The notes under the pieces are model-generated. The model had not been told where the DNA came from. It saw only the letters and a list, made by a program, of their open reading frames with translations, and searched no databases. From the NCBI GenBank assembly GCA_020853075.1, contig JADYZS010000353.1, positions 1 through 22,703 on the forward strand: a stretch of 22,703 nucleotides of DNA. The letters are read 5' to 3'. The DNA comes from Anaerolineae bacterium. GTDB taxonomy: Bacteria; Chloroflexota; Anaerolineae; JADYZS01. Both the position numbers and the translations under genes were made by a program. Below, one piece after another: positions 7,408 to 13,807 of this stretch; the stretch's first letter is position 1; every line of letters begins with the position of its first letter.

Positions 7408-7434
7408 CTACCCTCCCAATACCTGGGAGGGTAG
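7408..7434 (-). promoter_or_regulatory. Perfect hairpin covering the mog ribosome-binding site
   Basis: CTACCCTCCC (7408-7417) and GGGAGGGTAG (7425-7434) form a perfect 10-bp stem with a 7-base loop. In the minus-strand RNA the 3' arm contains the GGGAGGG SD of mog and ends 4 bases before its ATG, so folding would block initiation. No U-run follows the stem in that direction, which argues against a simple intrinsic terminator. Attenuation or RBS sequestration is inference. Confidence 0.7.
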
Positions 7435-7473
7435 CATAGCCTGGAATGGAACGAATGTCAAAAGGAGCGATGG

Positions 7474-7869
7474 TTACCGCTTGGTGTATTGCGGGGCCTT
7501 GCGAGCGCGCTTCAAGCCGTACTTCTTGCGCTCTTTCTCACGCGGGTCTCTCGTCAGGAGCCCGGCCTGCCGGAGCGCCTTCCGCAGCGTCTCATCGCGG
7601 GCCACCAATGCGCGCGCCAGGCCGTGAGACACGGCGCCCGCCTGCCCGCTGGGGCCGCCGCCTTCTACTTTCACGGAGACATCGTAGCGCTGCTCGTTGC
7701 CGGTTACTCGCAGCGGCGCGGTAGCATTGAAGGCATCGTGCTGGCGGGGGAAATAGACCTCCACCGGCTTATCGTTCACAACCATTGTGCCTGTGCCGGG
7801 CACCAGACGCACCCGCGCCGTGGCCCGTTTCCGCCGTCCAACACCCTCTACGTATCGTTCTTCTGGCAT
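7474..7869 (-). CDS. rpsI: 30S ribosomal protein S9
   Basis: S9 sits in the head of the 30S subunit, and its C-terminal tail reaches the P-site tRNA. The 131-residue product has the family opening YVEGVGRRKRATARVR, the central GGGPSGQAGAVSHGLARAL, and the basic end KARKAPQYTKR with the invariant terminal Lys-Arg. The ATG at 7869 is 12 bases after the rplM stop, the conserved rplM-rpsI pair, with a GGAGA-type SD overlapping the end of rplM. The rpsI stop is followed by a 70-base spacer before mog. Confidence 0.98.
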   Translation of the reverse strand: MPEERYVEGVGRRKRATARVRLVPGTGTMVVNDKPVEVYFPRQHDAFNATAPLRVTGNEQRYDVSVKVEGGGPSGQAGAVSHGLARALVARDETLRKALRQAGLLTRDPREKERKKYGLKRARKAPQYTKR

Positions 7870-7881
7870 CTCTTCTTTCTC

Positions 7882-8310
7882 CTACCAGTTCCACGCCTTG
7901 GGCTTTTGGGCCTCGTGGGGATGCGTCTCCGAGGCATAAACCTTTAGCTTCCTATACATCGCCCGGCCCAAGCGGCCTTTGGGCAACATGCCACGCACGG
8001 CCAGTTCCACCGTACGGGTGGGAAACTGGGCCAGTTGGGTGCGCAGGTTCATCACCTTGAAGCCGCCTGGATAGCCGGAGTGACGGTAATACATCTTATC
8101 GTCCATTTTGTGCCCGGTCACGCGTATCTTATCCGCATTGACGACGATGACGAAATCGCCGCAATCGGTGTAGGGCGTGAAGATGGGCTTGTGCTTGCCG
8201 CGCAGAAGCCTCGCCACTTCGGTGGCGAGCCGGCCCAAGGTCTTGCCTTTAGCATCTATAACGTACCATTCCCGCACAATGTCCACGGGCGTAACGGTGT
8301 AGGTCTTCAC
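7882..8310 (-). CDS. rplM: 50S ribosomal protein L13
   Basis: L13 is an early-assembly protein of the large subunit. Family features in the 142 residues include REWYVIDAKGKTLGRLA near the N-terminus, the HKPIFTPYTDCGDFVIV segment, and MLPKGRLGRAMYRKLKVY near the C-terminus. Length is normal. The start is GTG at 8310, which aligns with the usual MKTY opening. GAGGAG lies about a dozen bases upstream, rather far, so initiation may be modest. It is 43 bases downstream of truA. Confidence 0.98.
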   Translation of the reverse strand: MKTYTVTPVDIVREWYVIDAKGKTLGRLATEVARLLRGKHKPIFTPYTDCGDFVIVVNADKIRVTGHKMDDKMYYRHSGYPGGFKVMNLRTQLAQFPTRTVELAVRGMLPKGRLGRAMYRKLKVYASETHPHEAQKPKAWNW

Positions 8311-8353
8311 GATGACAACGCTCCTCGGTGTGGGCGATGAACCTGGTTTCTGT

Positions 8354-9091
8354 TCACCGCTCGTACTTCACTTCAATTAGACAGAGACCACACGGCAGCG
8401 CAGGGGGTGCCGCGCGGCCCCGATTGCCACTCGCCAGGATGTCGGCGAACTCACTCACACTCAACCGGCCATGCCCCACCAGGAGCATGGTCCCTACGAG
8501 ACTGCGCACCATCCCTCGCAGAAAGGCATCGGCTTCTATATAGAAAGAGCACCAGAAGTTATCCCGCCGCCATTCCGCCCGCAGCACATTCCGCACGGTG
8601 TTTTCCCCTTGCGGTGGCTGGCCGAAGGCAGCAAAGTCGTGGCGCCCGGCCATCGTCGCTGCCGCTTCGTTCATCGCTTCCACAGCCAGCGGCGCTGCGA
8701 CGTGATGAGCGAACCGCGCCCAGATGGGTGATCGCCAGGGCTGGTTCAGCACCGTATAGCGATACACACGGCTGGAGGCGCTGAAGCGGGGATGAAACCC
8801 ATCTGGCGCGCCAGCCAACTCTTTGACAACGATAGCCGCAGGAAGGACGGCGTTGAGTGCCTGCTGCAATTCCGCCAGGGGATGCCTCCATATCACCTGG
8901 AAGGCAATCACCTGCCCTGTGGCGTGAACCCCTGTGTCGGTGCGTCCGGCACCGACGATCCGCACTTCCTCGCCTGTGATGCGAGCCAATGCCCGCTCTA
9001 GTTCCTCCTGGATGGTCGGCACACCGACCTGAATCTGAAAGCCGTGGTAGTCGGTTCCATCGTATTCAACGACGGCCCGATAACCCCTCAC
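8354..9091 (-). CDS. truA: tRNA pseudouridine(38-40) synthase TruA
   Basis: TruA isomerises uridines 38-40 in the anticodon stem of many tRNAs. The product is 245 residues, the usual size. The catalytic motif GRTDTGVHA lies at residues 49-57 with the nucleophile Asp52, after RAVVEYDGTDYHGFQIQ. DAFLRGMVRSLVGTML near the C-terminus is the second family signature. The GTG start at 9091 overlaps the rplQ stop in GTGA, with only a weak upstream purine tract, so translation is probably coupled to rplQ. A truA gene between rplQ and rplM is a recurring arrangement in several bacterial phyla. Confidence 0.96.
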   Translation of the reverse strand: MRGYRAVVEYDGTDYHGFQIQVGVPTIQEELERALARITGEEVRIVGAGRTDTGVHATGQVIAFQVIWRHPLAELQQALNAVLPAAIVVKELAGAPDGFHPRFSASSRVYRYTVLNQPWRSPIWARFAHHVAAPLAVEAMNEAAATMAGRHDFAAFGQPPQGENTVRNVLRAEWRRDNFWCSFYIEADAFLRGMVRSLVGTMLLVGHGRLSVSEFADILASGNRGRAAPPALPCGLCLIEVKYER

Positions 9092-9459
9092 TCTACCAAT
9101 TCCAGGAACACCATCGGCGCGGCGTCGCCCTCGCGCGGGCCCAACTTCAGGATACGGGTATAGCCGCCCTTCCGTTCGGCGAAGCGAGGGGCAACCTCGT
9201 CATACAATTTCTTAACGACGGCGGCATCGGTCAACACGGCGGCAATGAGGCGGCGCGCGTGGACGGGGTCGCGCCGTCCTTCGTGGCCGTGCTTGGCGAT
9301 GGTGACGAGCCTCTCGGCCTCGGCGCGGATCGCACGGGCTCGCGCCTCCGTCGTCCTGATGCGCTCGTGGCGAAAGAGTTCGGTGAGCAGGTTCCGGCGC
9401 AAAGCCCGGCGCTGGCCGGTGTTGCGATTAAGTTTCCGGCCCCCTACCTGATGTCTCAT
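9088..9459 (-). CDS. rplQ: 50S ribosomal protein L17
   Basis: L17 binds 23S rRNA near the exit-tunnel side of the large subunit. The 123-residue product opens MRHQVGGRKLNRNTGQRRAL and contains LLTELFRHERIRTTEARARA and the ending YTRILKLGPREGDAAPMVFLEL, all typical of the family. The ATG at 9459 is 12 bases after the rpoA stop. Its end overlaps truA by 4 bases. This is the conserved rpoA-rplQ pair of the alpha operon. Confidence 0.98.
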   Translation of the reverse strand: MRHQVGGRKLNRNTGQRRALRRNLLTELFRHERIRTTEARARAIRAEAERLVTIAKHGHEGRRDPVHARRLIAAVLTDAAVVKKLYDEVAPRFAERKGGYTRILKLGPREGDAAPMVFLELVE

Positions 9460-9471
9460 GATAACAGTCTC

Positions 9472-10524
9472 CTAGGCCTCTTCGCTTTCCTGGTCTTCCA
9501 CTGGCTCTTCTTGCCCATCTTCGGCCTGGTCAACCTCAGCATCCTGGCCGTCGGCTGCTACGGCTGCCGGAGCCACGCTACGGCGGAAACCGATCAAGGC
9601 AAGATAACCCTTCGTATCCAACCGTTCCAGCAGTTCATCCAGCGATTTCCGGCCAAAGTTGCGGATCGCCAGTATCTCGTCCTCGCCGCCCTGCTCTAGT
9701 TTGCGCAGGATCTCGCCGACACGGGTAATGCCGGCCCGTTTCAAACAGTTGAAGGCGCGAGCCGATAAGTCCAAATCCTCAATGGGTGCATCGCTGATAC
9801 TCGCCGGGATGCCTTCTTCCGGCATGGCTTCAGCCTCGGCCATGGCGGCCTCAACGCCCGCGATGAGGGAGAAGAGCTGCACCAGCTCCTTCGCACTTTG
9901 GCTCAGCGCCTCATGGGGCGTGATAGTCCCATCGGTCCATATTTCCAGAATCAAGCGATCATAATCGGTTTGCTGGCCGACGCGTGCCCGCTGCACCACG
10001 TAGTTGACCTTGCGGATAGGGCTGAAGATAGCATCCACCGGGATCTCGCCCAGCGGCAGTTTCTCTCGCTCCTCGGCAGGCGAGTAGCCCTTGCCTTTCT
10101 GTACCACCATCTCCAGATCAATATCCACCTGATCAGAATCTGCTGTGAGAATCGGCAACTCCGGGTTGACGACCTCAATCTCCGGCGGGCAAATCAGATC
10201 GCCCGCTGTTACCGGCCCTTCGCCCCTCACCTCCACGTGGATGCGCGCCGGTTCGTCTGTATCGGCCCTGAACCGGATCTGCTTGATGTTGAGCAGAAGG
10301 GCAGTTGTATCCTCGCGCACGTGAGGGATCGCCGAGAACTCGTGATGGACTCCCGTGACACGCAGCGAGGTGACGGCAGCGCCGGGCAAAGAAGAAAGCA
10401 ACACTCGCCGTAAGGCATTGCCCAGGGTAATACCATAACCGCTCTCCAGGGGGCTAATGACGAACTTGCCGTAGTTGAGAGAGCTGGCGCTGCGCTCTAT
10501 TTTGGGCAGGACTTGATTGACCAA
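9472..10524 (-). CDS. rpoA: DNA-directed RNA polymerase alpha subunit
   Basis: Alpha dimerises to nucleate RNA polymerase, and its C-terminal domain contacts UP elements and activators. With a TTG start at 10524 the product is 350 residues, longer than the usual 310-330. Numbering from that start, the NTD (about 1-225) carries FVISPLESGYGITLGNALRR, and the CTD (about 247-307) carries IEDLDLSARAFNCLKRAGI and RNFGRKSLDEL. An unusual acidic tail occupies roughly 325-350, with 13 Asp/Glu and no basic residue in the last 26. TTG 10524 is chosen because GGAGGG (complement of 10532-10537) lies 7 bases upstream. An in-frame TTG at 10575 lacks an SD. An out-of-frame ATG (10526-10528) sits between SD and start. 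Confidence 0.95.
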   Translation of the reverse strand: MVNQVLPKIERSASSLNYGKFVISPLESGYGITLGNALRRVLLSSLPGAAVTSLRVTGVHHEFSAIPHVREDTTALLLNIKQIRFRADTDEPARIHVEVRGEGPVTAGDLICPPEIEVVNPELPILTADSDQVDIDLEMVVQKGKGYSPAEEREKLPLGEIPVDAIFSPIRKVNYVVQRARVGQQTDYDRLILEIWTDGTITPHEALSQSAKELVQLFSLIAGVEAAMAEAEAMPEEGIPASISDAPIEDLDLSARAFNCLKRAGITRVGEILRKLEQGGEDEILAIRNFGRKSLDELLERLDTKGYLALIGFRRSVAPAAVAADGQDAEVDQAEDGQEEPVEDQESEEA

Positions 10525-10571
10525 ACATACACCCTCCACGACGAAAAACAGTAGCGAGTCGTCAATGGCTG

Positions 10572-10616
10572 GCAAACAGCGACGCTGCCGTTGCTATTCC
10601 ACTGACCACTAACCAC
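10572..10616 (-). repeat. Heptamer repeats and a small hairpin in the rpsD-rpoA spacer
   Basis: Read on the minus strand, GTGGTTA-GTGGTCA-GTGGAAT (10596-10616) is a degenerate tandem heptamer of the short tandem-repeat type seen in intergenic DNA of many bacteria. Next to it (10572-10594) GCAA/TTGC and CAGC/GCTG arms could form a small interrupted stem. The remainder of the 97-base gap shows only the rpoA ribosome site. Confidence 0.5.
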
Positions 10617-10621
10617 CGGCC

Positions 10622-11257
10622 TCAGCGGCTATAGTATTCGACGATTAACTGCTCGTTGAGAGTCGTCTCAATCTGCTCGCGGGAGGGAAGATTCAATATG
10701 CGTCCCGACATATTGGCCGCGTCCAATAACATCCAGGCAGGCACAGGCTGCTCACCCAGCGTTTCAGCCAGCATCTTGAAGTGAGACGTCTGGCGGCTCC
10801 GTTCCCGCACGCTGATGACATCCTCTGCCTTGACCAACATGGAAGGGACGTCTGCTCGCCGGCCGTTCAGGGTCACGTGGCCGTGACGCACCAGCTGTCT
10901 CGCCTGCGCCCGCGAATCGGCGAAACCGAGGCGATAGACGACGTTGTCCAGGCGACGCTCAAGTGTCGACAATAAAGTCGCGCCCGTCAAACCTTTGACC
11001 CGCAAGGCATCCTCAAAGTAGCGGCGGAATTGCCGTTCCAGGATGCCGTAAATGCGACGCGCCTTCTGCTTCTCGCGCAACTGTCGTGCATAGTCCGATT
11101 CCTTGCGACGGAACTGGGCCTTCTTGCCGTGCATACCGGGCGCGTAACCACGACTCTCAAAGGCACATTTGGGCGAGAAGCACCGCGCGCCCTTCAGAAA
11201 CAGTTTCTCACCTTCGCGGCGGCACAATGCGCAAACCGGATCCACATGTCGCGCCAT
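10622..11257 (-). CDS. rpsD: 30S ribosomal protein S4 (zinc-binding form)
   Basis: S4 is a primary 16S rRNA-binding protein and, in enterobacteria, the translational repressor of the alpha operon. The 211-residue product carries an N-terminal Cys cluster C9-x2-C12-x13-C26-x4-C31, the zinc-containing version of the family, and the S4 RNA-binding domain (RRLDNVVYRLGFADSRAQARQLVRHGHVTLNG). The C-terminus IETTLNEQLIVEYYSR is canonical. The ATG at 11257 is 9 bases after the rpsK stop. No S4-type pseudoknot is assigned. Confidence 0.98.
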   Translation of the reverse strand: MARHVDPVCALCRREGEKLFLKGARCFSPKCAFESRGYAPGMHGKKAQFRRKESDYARQLREKQKARRIYGILERQFRRYFEDALRVKGLTGATLLSTLERRLDNVVYRLGFADSRAQARQLVRHGHVTLNGRRADVPSMLVKAEDVISVRERSRQTSHFKMLAETLGEQPVPAWMLLDAANMSGRILNLPSREQIETTLNEQLIVEYYSR

Positions 11258-11266
11258 GCTCTTCTC

Positions 11267-11668
11267 CTACACTCTACGCTTTTTGGGGGGCCGGCAGCCG
11301 TTGTGCGGGATAGGGGTGACGTCGGTAATGGAACGCACCCGCAACCCCGTCGCCGAAAGCGCGCGAATAGCGGCCTCGCGGCCCGGCCCGGGCCCTTTGA
11401 TAAAGACATCTACCTCACGCACGCCCAAATCCAGGGCCTGCTTGGCGCAAATCTGCGCTGCGATCTGTGCCGCGTAGGGTGTGCTCTTGCGCGAACCCTT
11501 GAAGCCTGAAGCCCCCGCGCTCTTCCAAGTGAGAGCATTACCTTGCGTGTCGGTGATCGTGATAATCGTATTATTGAACGTGGACTGAATATGCGCCTGG
11601 CCCGACGATACGACCCTCCGCTCGCGGCGAGGGGCGCGCCTGGTCTTCGCACTCGCTGGTCGTCCCAT
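11267..11668 (-). CDS. rpsK: 30S ribosomal protein S11
   Basis: S11 forms part of the 30S platform near the mRNA exit channel. The 133-residue product contains AHIQSTFNNTIITITDTQGN, SAGASGFKGSRKSTPYAAQ, IKGPGPGREAAIRAL and the ending PHNGCRPPKKRRV, all family signatures. The ATG at 11668 is preferred over an in-frame codon at 11689, because GGGAGG precedes it by 6 bases and the family N-terminus begins here. It is separated from rpsM by a 64-base spacer with a partial duplication. Confidence 0.97.
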   Translation of the reverse strand: MGRPASAKTRRAPRRERRVVSSGQAHIQSTFNNTIITITDTQGNALTWKSAGASGFKGSRKSTPYAAQIAAQICAKQALDLGVREVDVFIKGPGPGREAAIRALSATGLRVRSITDVTPIPHNGCRPPKKRRV

Positions 11669-11681
11669 GTATCCTCCCGGT

Positions 11682-11724
11682 CTCAACATCAGAGGCCACG
11701 AGCCTCAACAGCACCGAGGCCTCT
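11682..11724. repeat. Imperfect 22-base duplication with a dyad in the rpsM-rpsK spacer
   Basis: CTCAACATCAGAGGCC (11682-11697) recurs with changes as CTCAACAGCACCGAGGCC (11704-11721). AGAGGCC (11691-11697) and GGCCTCT (11718-11724) are a 7-bp inverted pair with a 20-base loop. This could be a relic duplication or a weak intercistronic stem. Confidence 0.45.
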
Positions 11725-11732
11725 CCACTGCT

Positions 11733-12116
11733 TTACTTCTTTGCTCGCGTTTTCTTGCGGCCCGCGACAGTCTTCTTAGGACCTTTGCGCGAGCGCGCGT
11801 TGGTGCGCGTACGCTGGCCCCGTACCGGCAGATTCCGCCGATGGCGCAACCCACGATAGGCCCCGATCTCGGTCAGCCGCTTGATGTTCATGCTGATCTC
11901 GCGCCGCAGATCGCCCTCTACCCGGTAGTTCCGGTCAATGAAGTCGCGTAGGCGGCTCACCTCGGCCTCGCTGAGGTCGCGCACCCGCGTATCGGGGTTC
12001 ACCGCTGTCTCTGCCAGGATTTCCCGGCTCAGGGCAGGGCCAACGCCGTAGATGTAACGGAGGGCGATTTCCACCCGCTTATCCCGCGGCAGATCAACAC
12101 CTGAAATACGTGCCAT
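11733..12116 (-). CDS. rpsM: 30S ribosomal protein S13
   Basis: S13 lies in the 30S head and forms the B1 bridges to the 50S subunit. The 127-residue protein opens ARISGVDLPRDKRVEIALRYIYGVG and ends in the basic tail GLRHRRNLPVRGQRTRTNARSRKGP plus a Lys/Arg-rich end that contacts P-site tRNA. The ATG at 12116 lies 21 bases after the rpmJ stop. rpsM commonly opens the alpha-operon block rpsM-rpsK-rpsD-rpoA-rplQ, which is intact here. Confidence 0.98.
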   Translation of the reverse strand: MARISGVDLPRDKRVEIALRYIYGVGPALSREILAETAVNPDTRVRDLSEAEVSRLRDFIDRNYRVEGDLRREISMNIKRLTEIGAYRGLRHRRNLPVRGQRTRTNARSRKGPKKTVAGRKKTRAKK

Positions 12117-12137
12117 GCTTGTCTCCTCTCCGACGCC

Positions 12138-12251
12138 TTAGCCCTGTCGCTGTTTGTGTTTGGGGTTATCGCAGATGATGCGCACGACGCCCCGGCGACG
12201 GACAACCTTGCATTTTTCACAGCGACGCCTGACTGATGTCTTTACCTTCAT
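12138..12251 (-). CDS. rpmJ: 50S ribosomal protein L36 (zinc-binding form)
   Basis: A 37-codon gene, read directly from the minus strand: MKVKTSVRRRCEKCKVVRRR and onward, ending KHKQRQG before TAA at 12138-12140. The zinc ligands of the C+ form are all present: C11-x2-C14-x12-C27-x4-H32. L36 is the smallest 50S protein and binds 23S rRNA near helices 89 and 97. The SD AGAGGAG is about 9 bases before the ATG. Its position directly before rpsM is canonical, but infA, which usually precedes it, is missing. Confidence 0.96.
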   Translation of the reverse strand: MKVKTSVRRRCEKCKVVRRRGVVRIICDNPKHKQRQG

Positions 12252-12309
12252 AAGTAGCATCTCCTCTGTGCCCCCTCTCCCGCTACGCGGAGGAGGCTAG
12301 GTCCGAATC
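12252..12309 (-). other. Spacer with GC hairpin where infA is expected
   Basis: The 58-base gap between the map and rpmJ genes has no room for the about 72-codon infA. It holds CCTCTCCCGC (12274-12283), the loop TAC, and GCGGAGGAGG (12287-12296), pairing at 8 of 10 positions. It resembles intergenic CCCTCTCCCGC-type hairpins of other GC-rich genomes. On the minus strand it is followed by the rpmJ ribosome site and not by a T-run. Confidence 0.55.
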
Positions 12310-13107
12310 CTACAACCTTGTCAGAATCTCCGGCTCGCCATCGGTAATGGCAATGGTATGCTCAAAGTGAGCCGCCAGCGAACCATCGGCAGAAACGACC
12401 GTCCAGCCGTCGGCCAGAGAACGCGTCCGCCACGTCCCTGCCTGCACCATTGGCTCCAGAGCCAGGGTCATGCCGGGCTGGAGCCAGGGGCCCATATCGT
12501 AACTATGATCGGGCACAAAGTTTAGAATTTCGGGCAGTTCGTGCATGGCCCTGCCGATGCCGTGGCCTGTATATTCCCGCACGACTGCGAAACCGCGGCT
12601 CTCTACGTGGGCCTGTACCGCCGCCGAAATATCTCGCAGACGATTTCCGGCACGCGCCTGCGCAATCGCGGCGTACAATGCGCCCTCCGTCGCGGCCAGC
12701 AGCCGCTGCGCCAGCGGTGAGATTTCGCCTACCGGCACGGAGATCGCCGCGTCCCCGTACCAGCCTTGATAGATAGCCCCCACGTCCAGGCTGATGACGT
12801 CGCCCTCTGCCAGGATCCGGTCAGGGCTCGGTATCCCGTGCACCAACTCCTGGTTGATAGAGGTGCAGACAGAGGCCGGAAAGCCGCGATACCCCTTGAA
12901 GGCAGGGACCGCGCCCCGGCTCCGAATGGTTGCCTCAGCCAGCGCGTCCAACTCCGCGGTAGTAATGCCTGGACGAGCGTATTCCCGCAGCCGCTCCAGC
13001 GTCAAGGCCACGATGCGGCCTGCCTCACGCATAAGAGCCAGTTCTGCCGCCGTCTTCAGGTGGATGCGCCCATCCTGGCGGCGCGTCCGCACACGGCCAC
13101 CCATCAT
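12310..13107 (-). CDS. map: Type I methionine aminopeptidase
   Basis: The enzyme removes the initiator methionine from nascent proteins. The 265-residue product has the full dinuclear-metal ligand set: D108 (SLDVGAIYQGWYGD), D119, H182 (YTGHGIGRAMHE), E218 (LALEPM) and E249 (AHFEHT). H90 (NQELVHGIP) is the conserved substrate His. The start is in ATGATG overlapping the adk stop (ATGA, 13104-13107), and the exact Met (13107 or 13104) is undecided. About 15 residues precede the core. The adk-map pair inside the spc cluster is standard. Confidence 0.96.
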   Translation of the reverse strand: MMGGRVRTRRQDGRIHLKTAAELALMREAGRIVALTLERLREYARPGITTAELDALAEATIRSRGAVPAFKGYRGFPASVCTSINQELVHGIPSPDRILAEGDVISLDVGAIYQGWYGDAAISVPVGEISPLAQRLLAATEGALYAAIAQARAGNRLRDISAAVQAHVESRGFAVVREYTGHGIGRAMHELPEILNFVPDHSYDMGPWLQPGMTLALEPMVQAGTWRTRSLADGWTVVSADGSLAAHFEHTIAITDGEPEILTRL

Positions 13108-13787
13108 AATGCCAGCCTCGCGACGTGCTGGGCGACAACATCATCCAACGCGCCCTGCACCGCCTCTATGCTCTGCTCTCCGTCAACTTCAACCAACAAC
13201 CCCTTGCCACGATAATACTCAATCAATGGCGCTGTCTGCTGGAAATAGACCTGCAAGCGGTTGCGCGCCGTTTCCTCCGTATCGTCGGGACGCTGATATA
13301 ATATACTGCCGTCCTTGTCGCAGATACCCGACACCTTAGGCGGGCTATAAAGGACGTGGTACGTCGTCTGGCAGATCGGGCAGATCCAACGACCGCTTAA
13401 CCGCGCTAACAGCGACTTCTCCGATACTCTGATATAAGGCACACAGGCGATGCGGCGGTCAGCCTGAGCCAACACACGCGCCAACGCCTCAGCCTGGGCG
13501 ATAGTGCGGGGAAAGCCGTCCAGAATAGCACCGCGTACGGCATCAGACCGGTGCAGGCGTTCCTGCACCATGCGAATCGTTACATCATCGGGCACCAATT
13601 CGCCCCGATCTATGTAACCTTTTGCCAGAAGGCCGAGGGGGGTGTTGTTGCCCAAGTTTTCGCGAAAGAGGTCGCCCGACGCCACCTGGGGGATGCTCAG
13701 TTTTTCCGCCAGGAGTCGGGCTTGCGTTCCCTTTCCCGCGCCGGGTGCGCCCAGTAAGATTATGTAAATTGGCGATGTGGCAGCCAT
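13104..13787 (-). CDS. adk: Adenylate kinase, long form with zinc-type lid
   Basis: The enzyme interconverts ATP + AMP and 2 ADP. The product is 227 residues. The P-loop LLGAPGAGKGTQ lies at residues 11-22, the AMP-binding segment VASGDLFRE near 35-43, and DGFPRT near 90-95. The lid carries C136-x2-C139 and C156-x2-D159 (ICPICQ, ICDKDG), the Cys3-Asp variant of the zinc-binding lid, associated with structural stability. The ATG at 13787 follows AGGAAGGG. The TGA stop overlaps map by 4 bases. It lies 20 bases after secY. Confidence 0.97.
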   Translation of the reverse strand: MAATSPIYIILLGAPGAGKGTQARLLAEKLSIPQVASGDLFRENLGNNTPLGLLAKGYIDRGELVPDDVTIRMVQERLHRSDAVRGAILDGFPRTIAQAEALARVLAQADRRIACVPYIRVSEKSLLARLSGRWICPICQTTYHVLYSPPKVSGICDKDGSILYQRPDDTEETARNRLQVYFQQTAPLIEYYRGKGLLVEVDGEQSIEAVQGALDDVVAQHVARLAL

Positions 13788-13807
13788 AACCCTTCCTGAC
13801 GACCCCG

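Noticed and set aside
10540..10620. An internal promoter for rpoA in the rpsD-rpoA spacer (TTGCCA or TTGACG hexamers)
   Set aside because: No suitable -10 at 16-18 bases from either hexamer.
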